Shown one piece after another: positions 8,045 through 19,854 of a DNA stretch of 64,000 bases (its first letter is position 1; every line of letters starts with the position of its first letter). The notes beneath the pieces are model-generated. The model did not search any database, had not been told where the DNA came from, and saw only the letters and a program-made list of their open reading frames with translations. The DNA lies in NCBI RefSeq assembly GCF_014652655.1, contig NZ_BMZF01000011.1, positions 1 through 64,000 of the forward strand, in the 5' to 3' direction. Both the position numbers and the translations under genes were made by a program. The stretch is from Paramylibacter ulvae (lineage in GTDB: Bacteria > Pseudomonadota > Alphaproteobacteria > Rhodobacterales > Rhodobacteraceae).

Positions 8045-10996
8045 TTATCCTTTGAGCGTTAGCGCATCGTTCACGAGTGCGGCTTGTTGTTTTTTGTGCT
8101 GGCTGGCCAAACCTGTGGCCGGTGCAGCGGCAGATGGGCGGCCAACATATTTTGGTCGGTTGTTTTTCATGCCAAGGTTGACCAAGGTTTCTTCGATCCG
8201 TGGATTGATGAAATCCCAGTAACCTTGGTTTTGCGGTTCTTCCTGACACCAGATGAATTCAGCGTTTTTAAACCGTTTCAATTCCACCTCTGCGGCGGAT
8301 TCGATATAGGGGTAAAGCTGTTCGAAGCGCAGCAAATACACATCATCAATGCCACGTGCATCGCGTTCCTCTAACAGGTCATAATAAACCTTGCCTGAAC
8401 ACATCACCACGCGTTTGATGTCTTTGTCGGCCTTCAACTTGGTTTCGGATGTGCCCAATTGCGCATCATCCCACAACACACGGTGAAAGCTGCTATCGCC
8501 CGTAAAGTCATCAATCGTTGACACGGCCAGTTTATGACGCAGCAATGATTTTGGTGTCATCAGAACCAGCGGTTTGCGATAGGTGCGGTGCAATTGGCGA
8601 CGCAGGATGTGGAAATAGTTTGCCGGTGTGGTCACATTGGCAATCACCCAGTTATCCTCTGCGCACATTTGCAAGAACCGTTCAGGGCGTGCAGACGAAT
8701 GTTCTGGACCTTGGCCTTCCATGCCGTGGGGCAGCAACATCACAAGACCCGACATGCGTAACCATTTGCTTTCACCTGATGAAATGAACTGATCGAACAT
8801 GATCTGTGCACCATTGGCGAAATCGCCAAATTGCGCTTCCCAGAGTGTCAGCGCATTTGGTTCCGCCAGTGAATAGCCGTATTCGTAACCCAGCACCGCA
8901 TATTCGGATAACATGCTGTCGATGACCTCGTAATGGCCTTCTTGATCATCGCGGATGTTGTTCAGCGGGTAAAACTTTTCGCCCGTGTTTTGATCCAAAA
9001 TGCCCGAATGGCGGTGGCTGAATGTGCCGCGCGTACAATCCTGACCAGACAGGCGTACGGGGAAACCCTCGACCGCGAGCGTGCCAAATGCCAATGCTTC
9101 GCCAGTGGCCCAATCGATGCCTTTGCCTGATTTGATCATTTCTGCCTTGGCATCCAAAATCCGTTGGATCGTGCGATGTGGCGCCCATTTTTCGGGCAGG
9201 CGCGTTAAAGCCTCGCCGACTTCTTTGAACCGTTTTTTGGAAATATGGGTTTTGCCGCGTTGGTATTCTGGGTCTTTGCTTTTCATATGCGACCAGCGCC
9301 CATCAAGCCAATCGGCCTTGTTGGGTTTGTAGACTTTGCCAGCCTCGAATTCTTCGTTCAGGCGCATCTGAAACGCGGTTTTCATATCCTCGATTTCACC
9401 CTCTGGAATCAAACCTTCGCGGACCAGTCGTTCGGTATAGATCGTCAGCGACGTTTTATGCGCCTTGATCTTTTTATACATGGTTGGCTGTGTGAACATT
9501 GGTTCATCGCCTTCGTTGTGACCAAAGCGGCGATAACAGAAAATATCCAACACAACATCCTTGCGGAATTTTTGGCGGAACTCGGTGGCAACCTTGGCGG
9601 CGTGAACCACGGCCTCTGGGTCGTCACCGTTTACGTGGAAAATCGGCGCTTCGACCATCATCGCGATATCGGTGGGATAGGGCGATGAACGGCTGTCATG
9701 TGGGGATGTGGTGAAACCGATTTGGTTGTTCACAACGATATGGATTGTTCCACCAGTAATGTGACCTTTCAGGCCAGACAGACCAAAACATTCGGCGATC
9801 ACGCCTTGGCCCGCGAATGCCGCATCACCGTGCAACAGGATTGGCATCACCGCGCCACGATCGCGGCCCAATTGATCGCCCTTGGCGCGTGCTTTGCCCA
9901 AAACAACGGGGTTCACAGCCTCAAGGTGCGATGGGTTGGCCGTGAGCGAGAGGTGAACAGAGTTCCCATCAAATTCACGATCCGCAGATGCGCCAAGGTG
10001 GTATTTCACATCGCCCGAACCTTCGACATCGTCGGGTTTGTATGAACCACCCAAAAATTCGTTGAAAATCGCGCGATACGGTTTTGACATCACGTTGCAT
10101 AATACGTTCAAACGGCCACGGTGGGGCATGCCAACGATGATGTCTTTCACACCCAACGCGCCACCGCGTTTGATGATTTGCTCCATCGCGGGGATCAATG
10201 CCTCGCCACCATCAAGACCAAAGCGTTTGGTGCCTGAATATTTCACGTGACAGAATTTTTCAAAACCCTCGGATTCGACCATTTTGTTCAAAATGGCGCG
10301 TCGTCCTTGGGCCGTGAAAAAGCTTTCGTGTTCATACCCTTCGATACGTTCCTTGAGCCAACCTGCTTCCTCTGGGTCAGACAGGTGCATGTATTGCAAT
10401 GCGAATGTGCCACAATATGTTTTACGCAGTTTCGCCAAGATTTGGCGCATGGATGCGGTTTCCATCCCCAGCACTTTATCAAGGAAAATTGGGCGATCCA
10501 TGTCGGTTTCTTGGAAACCATAAAATTTTGGATCAAGCTCTGGGTGGGGTTCCTTGGATCGCATATCTAATGGATCAAGATCAGCAATCAAATGGCCGCG
10601 AATACGATAGGCACGGATGATCATCAACGCGCGCATGGAATCCAAAACCGCCTTTTGCACATCGGCATCAGACAGGGCAACACCGCTGCCCGCCGCGGCG
10701 GACTTGATTTTCTCGCCCGTTTTTTGCGGGTCTTCGCCCCATTGGCCATCCAGTGCAGAAATTAGATCATCGTTTGGCGCAGGTGGCCAATCGGGGCGTT
10801 TCCATGTGGCACCCGTGGCCTCTGCGGTGACGGCATCAACATCATCGCCAAGTTCGGCAAAGAACTCTTGCCAACTGGCATCAACCGACGATGGGTTGGC
10901 CACATATTGCGCGTAAAGCTGTTCAATATATTCCGCGTTATGCCCTTGTAGAAAGGACAGCGCGTGAAACTGATCGTTGGATGGTTGTTCGTTCAT
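8045..10996 (-). CDS. sucA: 2-oxoglutarate dehydrogenase E1 component, 983 aa
   Basis: This thiamine diphosphate enzyme decarboxylates 2-oxoglutarate and succinylates the E2 lipoyl group. The N-terminal segment has the short E1o motif ([19 protein letters not shown]). The first TPP-binding region includes [11 protein letters not shown] and the [10 protein letters not shown] segment; NNQIGFTT follows. The C-terminal transketolase domain includes [12 protein letters not shown] and the [12 protein letters not shown] motif. The length fits the family (about 930-990). The start has GAGGT eight bases upstream. The gene is followed directly by sucB and preceded by a 200-base spacer after sucD. Confidence 0.97.
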   Translation of the reverse strand: MNEQPSNDQFHALSFLQGHNAEYIEQLYAQYVANPSSVDASWQEFFAELGDDVDAVTAEATGATWKRPDWPPAPNDDLISALDGQWGEDPQKTGEKIKSAAAGSGVALSDADVQKAVLDSMRALMIIRAYRIRGHLIADLDPLDMRSKEPHPELDPKFYGFQETDMDRPIFLDKVLGMETASMRQILAKLRKTYCGTFALQYMHLSDPEEAGWLKERIEGYEHESFFTAQGRRAILNKMVESEGFEKFCHVKYSGTKRFGLDGGEALIPAMEQIIKRGGALGVKDIIVGMPHRGRLNVLCNVMSKPYRAIFNEFLGGSYKPDDVEGSGDVKYHLGASADREFDGNSVHLSLTANPSHLEAVNPVVLGKARAKGDQLGRDRGAVMPILLHGDAAFAGQGVIAECFGLSGLKGHITGGTIHIVVNNQIGFTTSPHDSRSSPYPTDIAMMVEAPIFHVNGDDPEAVVHAAKVATEFRQKFRKDVVLDIFCYRRFGHNEGDEPMFTQPTMYKKIKAHKTSLTIYTERLVREGLIPEGEIEDMKTAFQMRLNEEFEAGKVYKPNKADWLDGRWSHMKSKDPEYQRGKTHISKKRFKEVGEALTRLPEKWAPHRTIQRILDAKAEMIKSGKGIDWATGEALAFGTLAVEGFPVRLSGQDCTRGTFSHRHSGILDQNTGEKFYPLNNIRDDQEGHYEVIDSMLSEYAVLGYEYGYSLAEPNALTLWEAQFGDFANGAQIMFDQFISSGESKWLRMSGLVMLLPHGMEGQGPEHSSARPERFLQMCAEDNWVIANVTTPANYFHILRRQLHRTYRKPLVLMTPKSLLRHKLAVSTIDDFTGDSSFHRVLWDDAQLGTSETKLKADKDIKRVVMCSGKVYYDLLEERDARGIDDVYLLRFEQLYPYIESAAEVELKRFKNAEFIWCQEEPQNQGYWDFINPRIEETLVNLGMKNNRPKYVGRPSAAAPATGLASQHKKQQAALVNDALTLKG

Positions 10997-11193
10997 GATG
11001 TTACCTCATGCGTTGGAAAGAGCGCGGACAAACGGGCGATATTTGGATTTGTCGGCATGGTTGGTGTCAAATGGCGAAACGCATCGCCAATTGAATTGTT
11101 AGATTTGAATAGGGGCGAGAAGGGCGCATTCATTTCCATGCCAGATGCCAAAGACACCGACAATTTTGGATATGTATGTCGCCCTTCCGCCAT
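10993..11193 (-). CDS. Possible small ORF between sucD and sucA, 66 aa
   Basis: This reading frame fills the whole sucD-sucA spacer. It starts 4 bases after the sucD stop and ends by overlapping the sucA start codon as ATGA, the pattern of coupled genes. The predicted peptide (MAEGRHTYPKLSVSLASGME...) has no signal peptide, membrane segment or motif I know, and no ribosome-binding site precedes the ATG. Small hypothetical genes in this spacer are common in related genomes, but chance openness over 200 bases is quite possible. The same spacer holds a small hairpin (GGCGA/TCGCC), so it could be an untranslated leader for sucA. Confidence 0.25.
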   Translation of the reverse strand: MAEGRHTYPKLSVSLASGMEMNAPFSPLFKSNNSIGDAFRHLTPTMPTNPNIARLSALFPTHEVTS

Positions 11194-11196
11194 CAA

Positions 11197-12096
11197 TTAT
11201 CCAATCGCCTTCACGACAGCTTCGCCAAGTTTTGCAGGGCTTTCAGCCACAACAATACCTGCGGATTTCATCGCTTCGATTTTTGAACCAGCGTCACCTT
11301 TGCCGCCCGCAACAATCGCACCAGCATGGCCCATACGACGACCCGGAGGCGCGGTTACACCGGCGATAAAGCCAGCAACTGGTTTTTTGCGGCCTTTTTT
11401 CGCTTCATCAATCAAGAATTGCGCGGCTTCTTCTTCCGCACTTCCGCCGATTTCACCGATCATGATGATGGATTGTGTTTCATCATCCGCAAGGAATAAT
11501 TCCAACACGTCGATAAATTCAGTCCCCTTGATCGGATCACCACCGATACCCACGGCTGTGGATTGGCCAAGACCTGCATTTGTTGTTTGGAACACGGCCT
11601 CGTATGTCAATGTACCCGAACGTGACAACACGCCAACGGAACCCTTTTTGAAAATGGAACCGGGCATAATGCCGATTTTGCATTCATCAGGTGTCAGCAA
11701 ACCAGGACAGTTACCACCGATCAAACGTGATGATGAATTGTCCAATTTATGTTTCACGCGCACCATATCCATCACTGGGATACCCTCAGTGATACATGTG
11801 ATCAGATCAATACCCGCATCGATTGCTTCTTCGATTGCAGCGGCTGCACCTGCTGGTGGGACGTAGATCACGGATGCGGTTGCACCAGTGGATTCTTTGG
11901 CCTCTGCAACGGATGCAAAGATTGGCAATTCCTGCCCGCTGGCGGCGGCCCAATTTGTGCCACCCTTTTTCGGGTGTGTACCTGCAACCATTTGGGTGCC
12001 GTGATACGCAAGCGCTTGTTCGGTGTGGAATGTACCTGTTTTACCTGTCAGGCCCTGCACGATGATTTTAGTGTCTTTGTTGATAAGAATTGACAT
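11197..12096 (-). CDS. sucD: Succinyl-CoA ligase, ADP/GDP-forming, alpha subunit, 299 aa
   Basis: The alpha subunit carries the CoA site and the phosphohistidine intermediate of succinyl-CoA to succinate conversion. The N-terminal CoA-binding Rossmann fold begins [22 protein letters not shown]. The phosphorylated His lies in [14 protein letters not shown] near residue 250, and the [10 protein letters not shown] segment is also present. Its length is the family norm. The start has AAAGG about ten bases ahead, and the sucC stop is six bases upstream, so sucC and sucD are cotranslated in stoichiometric amounts. Confidence 0.97.
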   Translation of the reverse strand: MSILINKDTKIIVQGLTGKTGTFHTEQALAYHGTQMVAGTHPKKGGTNWAAASGQELPIFASVAEAKESTGATASVIYVPPAGAAAAIEEAIDAGIDLITCITEGIPVMDMVRVKHKLDNSSSRLIGGNCPGLLTPDECKIGIMPGSIFKKGSVGVLSRSGTLTYEAVFQTTNAGLGQSTAVGIGGDPIKGTEFIDVLELFLADDETQSIIMIGEIGGSAEEEAAQFLIDEAKKGRKKPVAGFIAGVTAPPGRRMGHAGAIVAGGKGDAGSKIEAMKSAGIVVAESPAKLGEAVVKAIG

Positions 12097-12101
12097 GGGG
12101 C

Positions 12102-13295
12102 TTAACCTTTCACCGCTTTAACGATTTTTTCTGCGGCATCATCCAGATCATCCGCAGCGATCACATCGAGCGGGCTGTTGTTGATGATGTCTTTACCTTC
12201 TTGAACTTTGGTCCCTTCAAGGCGGACAACCAATGGCACTTGCAGGCCCACTTCTTTCACCGCTTGCACAACGCCCTCGGCGATCACATCACAACGCATG
12301 ATGCCACCAAAGATGTTGACCAAGATGCCTTTGACATTTGGATCAGAGGTGATGATTTTAAACGCTGCTGTTACCTTTTCGGTTGTCGCACCGCCACCAA
12401 CATCAAGGAAATTGGCAGGTTCTGCACCCTTCAATTTGATGATGTCCATTGTGGCCATCGCCAAACCCGCGCCATTCACCATACACCCGATTTCACCGTC
12501 CAATGCGATGTAGCTCAGATCATATTTTGATGCTTCCAGCTCTTTTGCGTCTTCTTCTGTTTCATCGCGAAGTGCGAGGATATCTGGCTGGCGGAACAAT
12601 GCGTTACCATCGAAACCCATTTTCGCATCCAGACATTTCAAACCACCGCTTTCCATGACAATCAATGGGTTGATTTCCAGCATGTCCATGTCTTTTTCAA
12701 CGAACATACGATACAGGTTTGATGTCAACTCGACGCATTCATCAACCTCTGAACCTGTCAATTTCAACGCATCCGCAACGGCCTTGCCATTTTCAGGGGT
12801 GAAACCCGTTGCAGGGTCGATTGACAGTGTGATGATTTTTTCTGGTGTTTCCTCGGCAACCGCTTCGATGTCCATGCCACCTTCGGTGGAGGCCACGAAT
12901 GAAACGCGTGATGTGACGCGATCCAACAAAACCGCCAGATACAATTCGCGATCAATGTCGGAACCATCTTCGATATAAATGCGGTTCACTTGTTTGCCAT
13001 CGGGGCCAGTTTGGTGTGTTACCAATGTGTTGCCCAGCATTGCTTTGGCTTCTGCGGCGGCTTCGGCAACGGATTTTGTCAAACGCACGCCGCCTTTTTC
13101 GCCAGCTGCGGCCTCTTTAAAGGAACCTTTACCACGGCCACCTGCGTGGATTTGTGCTTTCACGACCCATAATGGCCCGCCCATTTCGGCGGCTGCGGCC
13201 TCTGCATCTGCTGCGTTCAAAACTGCGCGGCCATCTGATACGGGGCACCCGTATTGCTTTAACAGCTGTTTGGCTTGGTATTCGTGGATGTTCAT
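12102..13295 (-). CDS. sucC: Succinyl-CoA ligase beta subunit, 397 aa
   Basis: The nucleotide-binding subunit of succinyl-CoA synthetase. The N-terminus [16 protein letters not shown] opens an ATP-grasp domain, with the [10 protein letters not shown] nucleotide loop and LEINPLIV near the metal site. The C-terminal ligase domain has the conserved [11 protein letters not shown] and [10 protein letters not shown] motifs. The start has GGGAG six bases upstream. It is the first gene of the sucCDAB run; the upstream intergenic region contains two GTGATCAC palindromes that probably mark its promoter and regulation. Confidence 0.97.
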   Translation of the reverse strand: MNIHEYQAKQLLKQYGCPVSDGRAVLNAADAEAAAAEMGGPLWVVKAQIHAGGRGKGSFKEAAAGEKGGVRLTKSVAEAAAEAKAMLGNTLVTHQTGPDGKQVNRIYIEDGSDIDRELYLAVLLDRVTSRVSFVASTEGGMDIEAVAEETPEKIITLSIDPATGFTPENGKAVADALKLTGSEVDECVELTSNLYRMFVEKDMDMLEINPLIVMESGGLKCLDAKMGFDGNALFRQPDILALRDETEEDAKELEASKYDLSYIALDGEIGCMVNGAGLAMATMDIIKLKGAEPANFLDVGGGATTEKVTAAFKIITSDPNVKGILVNIFGGIMRCDVIAEGVVQAVKEVGLQVPLVVRLEGTKVQEGKDIINNSPLDVIAADDLDDAAEKIVKAVKG

Positions 13296-13404
13296 AGAAG
13301 ACTCCCTTTAAAGGTCAAACTTTGGCAGGAGACAACCACAGATTCGGTGCTGTCAAAAGGGTATTTTGCTTATTTTGCTGAATAGGGCGATATAATTTGA
13401 TTTT

Positions 13405-13433
13405 GTGATCACATGATTATTTTTTGTGATCAC
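13405..13433 (-). promoter_or_regulatory. Twin GTGATCAC operators upstream of sucC
   Basis: Two GTGATCAC palindromes start at 13405 and 13426, exactly 21 bases apart, so they face the same side of the helix. Both are preceded on the plus strand by TTTT. They lie about 110-138 bases upstream of the sucC start, close to an AT-rich ATTATA stretch that could be a -10 box. The 13-base form TTTGTGATCACAT is shared with the site before the GntR gene at 3614. A TTGACA near 13359 is another possible promoter element, but no matching -10 follows it. Confidence 0.5.
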
Positions 13434-13445
13434 GTATCTTAAGTT

Positions 13446-15069
<1,624 letters not shown>

Positions 15070-15288
15070 CTAGCGCTGTCGCGCCCAAAGGGCAAGTGTC
15101 ATGCGCACAGATTTACGAATTGCACTATATTTCAAGGATTTAGCCTGTAAATCTTTGCCTCAAATCTGGTCGTGACGGTCTAATGCGAATCTACGATAGC
15201 GCAATCATTCGCATTCATTTCGCAACGCTATCCAAATTTTCCCCATTCCAAATGTTTAAAATATCCTCGCCGAAGGCATCAAATCATT

Positions 15289-15600
15289 TTATGTCGGCGC
15301 ACCACGTTGCACGGTGTTGTCGGTAAATTCAAATGCGTCCCCTGCGGCCATCAAGCACGACATGCCATTTGGCAATGTTACCAATATCGTCCATGTTCCC
15401 GTGTTATCCGACGTATACAACTCAACCACACCATTATTTTGCCCCAACCCAATGCTGCGCCGTGTTTCGCCGTATTGATCATTCAGGCTTTCGACAACTT
15501 TGCCCCGTGTCGCACAATTACGCGTTTGCGCGGTACTGTGTTGTGCCATCATTATAACAACGCCAAACCCAAGCGACAGTGCGAAGAGAAGTTTTTGCAT
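15289..15600 (-). CDS. Small secreted protein of unknown function, 103 aa
   Basis: MQKLLFALSLGFGVVIMMAQHSTA is a clear signal peptide, cleaved before QTRNCATRG. The mature part has two Cys (NCATRG and MSCLMAAG) that could form one disulfide, and an ELYTSDNTGTWTILV stretch seen in small periplasmic proteins of the Rhodobacteraceae. The Met at 15600 is chosen because it begins the signal peptide. The gene stands alone between mdh and the divergent lyase gene at 15793. The function is unknown. Confidence 0.75.
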   Translation of the reverse strand: MQKLLFALSLGFGVVIMMAQHSTAQTRNCATRGKVVESLNDQYGETRRSIGLGQNNGVVELYTSDNTGTWTILVTLPNGMSCLMAAGDAFEFTDNTVQRGAPT

Positions 15601-15792
15601 GTTGAACCCTTTCCATAGGTATCTGATATACAGGCTGCTCTCCGATGGGGGTGAACCCTTTGTCCTGTGATGCACCTAAACTGCATTAAATTTGCAAAAA
15701 TCTGGTTAAGGCAGCGCGCGGATGTACGTGGTGATGTAACCCTTCGTGAAACTTCACTTGCCCAGCGATCTGCCATATGCTTGGAATAACAC

Positions 15793-16650
15793 ATGGATAT
15801 TTCACCACTTCACCGCTCGCTGCTTTTCGTGCCTGGCGCCAATGATCGCGCCGTGACAAAAGCGCCAAACCTGCCTGCCGATCGCATTATTTTCGATCTA
15901 GAGGATGCAGTTGCACCGGATGCAAAACCCGCCGCACTTGCCCGTGTTTGTGCGGCCATCACCGATACCACCCTTGCGCCGCGTGCATTGGTGAGGGTCA
16001 ATGGATTGGACAGCGCCCATATCGCCGCCGACTTGCGCGCATTGGATCACGCCAGACCCGCCGCATTGGTATTCCCAAAGGTTGAAACCATCGATCAGGT
16101 CATGCAGATTGATGCGCTGTTGCAAGTGTTCAACGGGTTTCAAAACACCCAAGTCTGGGTGATGATTGAAACACCGCTTGGTGTATTGAACGTCGCTCAG
16201 ATCATGGCGCATCCACGCGTTACGGGCTTGATCTTTGGCCCCAATGATCTGCGCAAATCATTATCTGCGCAAACCAGCGAAAACCGCGATGCTTTGCAAA
16301 CCAGCTTATCAATGTGTGTCTTGGCTGCGCGTGCTTATGACAAATACTGCATCGATGGCGTTTTTAATAACTTCAACGACAACGATGGACTGATGCGTGA
16401 ATGCGCTCAGGGGCGCATGCTTGGTTTTGATGGCAAAAGCCTGATCCACCCCAATCAAATCGCCAACACCAACCAAACCTTCGCGCCCAGTGACGCCGAA
16501 ATCACCCATGCGCAAAATATCATTGCCGCATTCCAATCCGCCATTGATGGCTTGGCCACGCTCAATGGTGAAATGATCGAAGAATTACATGTGCAACAGG
16601 CAACCGCACTGTTAAAACAAGCGAAAATAATAAAACAACAGGAGAGTTAA
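15793..16650 (+). CDS. CoA ester lyase of the HpcH/HpaI (CitE-like) family, 285 aa
   Basis: A TIM-barrel lyase acting on CoA esters such as malyl-CoA or citramalyl-CoA. Seen are RSLLFVPGANDRA at the N-terminus and IIFDLEDAV with the metal/catalytic acidic residues. The barrel Arg is in RALVRVNG, followed by VFPKVE, MIETPLGVLN and FGPNDL. The GFDGKSLIHPNQ motif closes the CoA site. The length is typical for single-domain members such as malyl-CoA lyase/thioesterase. The position beside mdh fits a role in C4 or glyoxylate metabolism. It runs directly into nnrU (stop at 16650, next ATG at 16651). The exact substrate cannot be decided from the sequence. Confidence 0.88.
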   Translation: MDISPLHRSLLFVPGANDRAVTKAPNLPADRIIFDLEDAVAPDAKPAALARVCAAITDTTLAPRALVRVNGLDSAHIAADLRALDHARPAALVFPKVETIDQVMQIDALLQVFNGFQNTQVWVMIETPLGVLNVAQIMAHPRVTGLIFGPNDLRKSLSAQTSENRDALQTSLSMCVLAARAYDKYCIDGVFNNFNDNDGLMRECAQGRMLGFDGKSLIHPNQIANTNQTFAPSDAEITHAQNIIAAFQSAIDGLATLNGEMIEELHVQQATALLKQAKIIKQQES

Positions 16651-17223
16651 ATGTTCTGGTTAATCCTTGGAATTATTATCTGGTGCGATGTGCATTTTTT
16701 TAAACGTATCTTGCCTGCGGGGCGCATGGCGATGGATGAAAAACTGGGCGCTGGCCCCGCCAAAGGCGTGATCGCATTGCTCTTGGTTATATCAGTTGTC
16801 TTCATGATTATCGGCTATCGCAGTATGGATCACTTGCCTGTTTACACTCCAATCTCGGGGATTGGACATCTTAATAACCTGTTGATGCTGATTGCTGTTG
16901 CGCTGATGGGGCTGGGCGCATCCAAAGGGCGCGCACGTTCATGGCTGCGTCATCCGATGCTAACTGGCGTGATCGTTTGGGGCATGGCGCATTTGCTGGT
17001 AAATGGTGATTTGGCCTCGATTTTTCTGTTTGGCGGCATGATTTTATGGGCCATTGGCGAAATGGTGTTGATTAACCGCAGCGAAGGTGCTTGGCTGCGA
17101 CCAGAACCAGGCCCTGCATCTGGCGATATCAGATTGGCAATCATCACCATAGTGCTGTTTGCGATTATCGCGGGCATCCACACGGCGCTGGGCTATAACC
17201 CATTTTTAGGAACCTACGGCTGA
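16651..17223 (+). CDS. NnrU family membrane protein, 190 aa
   Basis: A multi-pass membrane protein with about five to six hydrophobic segments and the family pattern WLRHPMLTGVIVWGMAHLLVNGD in the middle. NnrU is named from denitrifiers, but most homologues occur without denitrification genes and have no assigned role. It has GGAGAG just ahead of its start. It begins one base after the lyase stop and ends overlapping the DUF1737 start as TGATG, so the three genes form one translation unit. Confidence 0.9.
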   Translation: MFWLILGIIIWCDVHFFKRILPAGRMAMDEKLGAGPAKGVIALLLVISVVFMIIGYRSMDHLPVYTPISGIGHLNNLLMLIAVALMGLGASKGRARSWLRHPMLTGVIVWGMAHLLVNGDLASIFLFGGMILWAIGEMVLINRSEGAWLRPEPGPASGDIRLAIITIVLFAIIAGIHTALGYNPFLGTYG

Positions 17224-17426
17224 TGAAAGCATATCGTTTTATTACCAATGATGACACATCCGAATTTTGCCACCGTGTCAGCGAAGCCTTGTCAAAGGGC
17301 TGGGAATTGCACGGTGATCCGCAATATTCATATGACGAAAAACGCGGTGTGATGCGCTGTGGTCAGGCTGTGACCAAAAACAGCGATGAAACCTATTCCA
17401 AAGATTTAAAATTGGGCCAACTTTAA
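17223..17426 (+). CDS. DUF1737 domain protein, 67 aa
   Basis: A small cytosolic protein. MKAYRFITNDDTSEFCHRV followed by ALSKGWELHGDPQYSY is the DUF1737 pattern (a short alpha/beta fold with the conserved GW-L-G-P). No function is known. Its start overlaps the nnrU stop. The aminotransferase begins 28 bases downstream and probably belongs to the same transcript. Confidence 0.85.
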   Translation: MKAYRFITNDDTSEFCHRVSEALSKGWELHGDPQYSYDEKRGVMRCGQAVTKNSDETYSKDLKLGQL

Positions 17427-17454
17427 TCTCCTACACAATCAGACGAGGCATACC

Positions 17455-18840
17455 ATGACCATCCGACCAAACTCGATAGAGGCACGCGATACCGCATTTC
17501 ATCTGCACGGTTACACCAACCCCGCAACGCATCTGGAAATCGGCCCGCTTGTCATTGAGCGCGGTGATGGTGTGCATGTGTTTGATAACCAAGGCAATAA
17601 ATATATCGAGGCGATGGCGGGGCTTTGGTCTGCCGCCCTTGGTTTTTCTGAATCCCGTTTGGTGGATGCCGCAACCAAACAAATGCAGCAATTGCCATAT
17701 TATCATTCATTTGCACATCGCGGGCATACGCCTGCGGCGGAATTGGCGGATACATTGGTGAATATGGCACCGGGCAATATGTCCAAAGCATTCTTTACCA
17801 ATTCAGGATCAGAGGCGATCGATACCGCGATCAAATTGATCTGGTATCGTTCAAACGCGCTGGGCAAGCCCGAGAAAAAGAAAATCCTTGTGCGCAATCG
17901 CGCCTATCACGGGGTTACCGTTGCCGCCGCCGCATTGACGGGGCTGCCAGCCAACCACGCATCATTCGACCAAATCGTTCCGACATTGCGCCTCACTTGC
18001 CCACATTACTGGCGCGAAGGGTTGGATGGCGAAACGGAGGAGCAATTCACCAATCGTTTGGTCGAAGAATTGGAAAACATGATCTTGGCCGAGGGCCCCG
18101 AAACAATCGCGGCATTCTTTGGTGAACCTGTGCTTGGGGCAGGGGGTGTTGTTACCCCACCCAAGGGGTATTGGGCCGCCGTGCAAAAAATCTTGAAAAA
18201 ATACGACATCCTTTTGGTCGCGGACGAGGTGATCTGTGGCTTTGGCCGCACAGGGCAAATGTTTGGCTGTAACACTTATGATATCACCCCCGATATGATG
18301 ACGCTCTCAAAACAGCTATCATCATCTTATATGCCGTCATCGGCATTGTTGATGAACGAACATGTGTTCGAACCTTTGATGAACGAGGCGAATAAAATCG
18401 GCACCCTTGGTCATGGCTACACGGGATCTGGTCATCCAGTGGCCTGTGCCGTTGCCAATGAAACCATTCGTATCATTCGTGAAGATAACCTTGTCGAACA
18501 CGCTGCCAATATGGGTGAATACCTGCGCGCTGGCCTGAACAATCTGTCCGATCATCCACTTGTTGGCGAAGTGCGCGGCGTTGGTTTGATTGCGGCCGTG
18601 GAATTGGTCACAAACAAGGAATCCAAGACCGCGTTGGAAAAGGTTGGGCAATTAGGGTTGCAAACTAATGCGCTCGCTATCGAAAACGGTTTCTTTAGCC
18701 GCCCAATGATGGATGCCATGGCATTTTGCCCACCGTTGATCATTCAAAAGACTGAAATCGATGATTTGCTGGGGCGCTTTGAAAAAACACTCGATCAATC
18801 GCTCGCTCAGTTGCAAAAAGACGGACATGAAATCGGCTAG
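17455..18840 (+). CDS. Class III PLP-dependent aminotransferase, 461 aa
   Basis: An omega-amino acid/pyruvate-type transaminase. The N-terminal domain includes GIHVFDNQGNKYIEAMAGLW-like sequence (here GVHVFDNQGN) and FFTNSGSEAIDTAIKL, the phosphate-binding loop. ADEVICGFGRTG holds the PLP-ring Asp, and TLSKQLSSSYMPSSA contains the Schiff-base Lys. GHGYTGSGHPVACAVA binds PLP phosphate from the partner subunit. The length is normal. Relatives act on putrescine, beta-alanine, taurine or gamma-aminobutyrate; the sequence does not decide the amine donor. It ends the lyase-nnrU-DUF1737 gene run and is followed by a hairpin at 18907. Confidence 0.9.
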   Translation: MTIRPNSIEARDTAFHLHGYTNPATHLEIGPLVIERGDGVHVFDNQGNKYIEAMAGLWSAALGFSESRLVDAATKQMQQLPYYHSFAHRGHTPAAELADTLVNMAPGNMSKAFFTNSGSEAIDTAIKLIWYRSNALGKPEKKKILVRNRAYHGVTVAAAALTGLPANHASFDQIVPTLRLTCPHYWREGLDGETEEQFTNRLVEELENMILAEGPETIAAFFGEPVLGAGGVVTPPKGYWAAVQKILKKYDILLVADEVICGFGRTGQMFGCNTYDITPDMMTLSKQLSSSYMPSSALLMNEHVFEPLMNEANKIGTLGHGYTGSGHPVACAVANETIRIIREDNLVEHAANMGEYLRAGLNNLSDHPLVGEVRGVGLIAAVELVTNKESKTALEKVGQLGLQTNALAIENGFFSRPMMDAMAFCPPLIIQKTEIDDLLGRFEKTLDQSLAQLQKDGHEIG

Positions 18841-18906
18841 CCCGTTTTCCATTTTGTCCAAATATCCAAATCCCAGCATCCATGCTGGACGCACAGTGCA
18901 AATGGA

Positions 18907-18928
18907 ATGCCCCGCAAGGGGCATCTTT
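18907..18928 (+). terminator. Hairpin after the aminotransferase gene
   Basis: ATGCCCC and GGGGCAT pair around a GCAA tetraloop, followed by CTTT. The stem is stable, but the T-run is short, so termination may be partial. It separates the aminotransferase unit from the sdh operon, whose promoter should lie in 18929-19065. Confidence 0.55.
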
Positions 18929-19065
18929 GGCCTAAACTTGGTATAAAACAGCGACCGTTATCGCTAACTGCGGCGATTTATTTGCAAAAATCGACTTATG
19001 GCTCTGTGCCTCGCAAAAAATATGGTCTAATAAACAGTTAAACGACGACCACCATGGGGAGACAC

Positions 19066-19461
19066 ATGGCAGACCAAAATCGTGGCAACCGCCCATTATC
19101 ACCGCATTTGACGATCTATCGTCCTCAAATGTCCTCAATGACCTCTATCTTTGTTCGCTTGACAGGTATCGCACTGACCCTTGGGTTTGTGATGATCATC
19201 TGGTGGCTGATCGCGGCGGCCTCGGGGCCGGCGTATTTTGATCGCATCAATGGGCTGATGACAGGCTGGTTTTCAATCCTGATCTGGATCGCATCGATTT
19301 GGGCGCTTTGGTATCACTTCTTGGGTGGTGTGCGCCATTTGATCTGGGATATGGGCTATGGCTTTGATCTTAAAACCGCGGATATGATGGGTTATATCAT
19401 GATTGGCGGCAGCTTCGTTATGACCATTCTGACATTTATCATGATCGGAGTGTGCTCATGA
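19066..19461 (+). CDS. sdhC: Succinate dehydrogenase cytochrome b556 subunit, 131 aa
   Basis: Membrane anchor subunit of complex II that helps bind heme b and ubiquinone. RPLSPHLTIYRPQMSSMTSIFVRLTG holds the family signature (RPLSPHL-Y with the quinone-site Ser and Arg). There are three membrane helices, and the heme-ligand His is in LWYHFLGGVRHL. The Met at 19066 gives the usual N-terminus; a possible codon at 19054 adds only MGRH. The stop overlaps the sdhD start. Confidence 0.95.
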   Translation: MADQNRGNRPLSPHLTIYRPQMSSMTSIFVRLTGIALTLGFVMIIWWLIAAASGPAYFDRINGLMTGWFSILIWIASIWALWYHFLGGVRHLIWDMGYGFDLKTADMMGYIMIGGSFVMTILTFIMIGVCS

Positions 19462-19838
19462 GCTTTAAAACAGATTTCCAACGTGTTGCGGGACTTGGCA
19501 GCGCAAAATCAGGTGCGCATCACTGGTTTGGCGAGCGCCTAAAAGCGGTCGCACTGATCCCACTGACATTGGCATTCATTTGCATCGTGGCCCCATTGGT
19601 TGGCTCAGACTACGCAAATGTGGTTGCGGCATTCCAAAACCCGATCAAGGCAATTGCCGTGATCTTGTTCTTTCTTGTGACTTTCAAACATCTGGAAGAG
19701 GGGCTGCAAGTTGTGATCGAAGATTACGTCCACGGCAAAGCAGCATTGTTAACATTGCTGATTGGTACAAAATTATTCTGCTGGGCATTTGGCCTCGCGG
19801 GCGTCTTTGCAGTCGCCAAAATCGCCTTTGGCGGCTGA
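19458..19838 (+). CDS. sdhD: Succinate dehydrogenase membrane anchor subunit, 126 aa
   Basis: The second membrane anchor of complex [24 protein letters not shown] is the typical Rhodobacteraceae SdhD N-terminus. Three hydrophobic helices follow, and [18 protein letters not shown] contains the conserved His and Asp-Tyr pair near the heme and quinone sites. The ATG at 19458 overlaps the sdhC stop (ATGA). sdhA begins 16 bases after the sdhD stop. Confidence 0.95.
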   Translation: MSFKTDFQRVAGLGSAKSGAHHWFGERLKAVALIPLTLAFICIVAPLVGSDYANVVAAFQNPIKAIAVILFFLVTFKHLEEGLQVVIEDYVHGKAALLTLLIGTKLFCWAFGLAGVFAVAKIAFGG

Positions 19839-19854
19839 GACAAGGAAGAGAATT

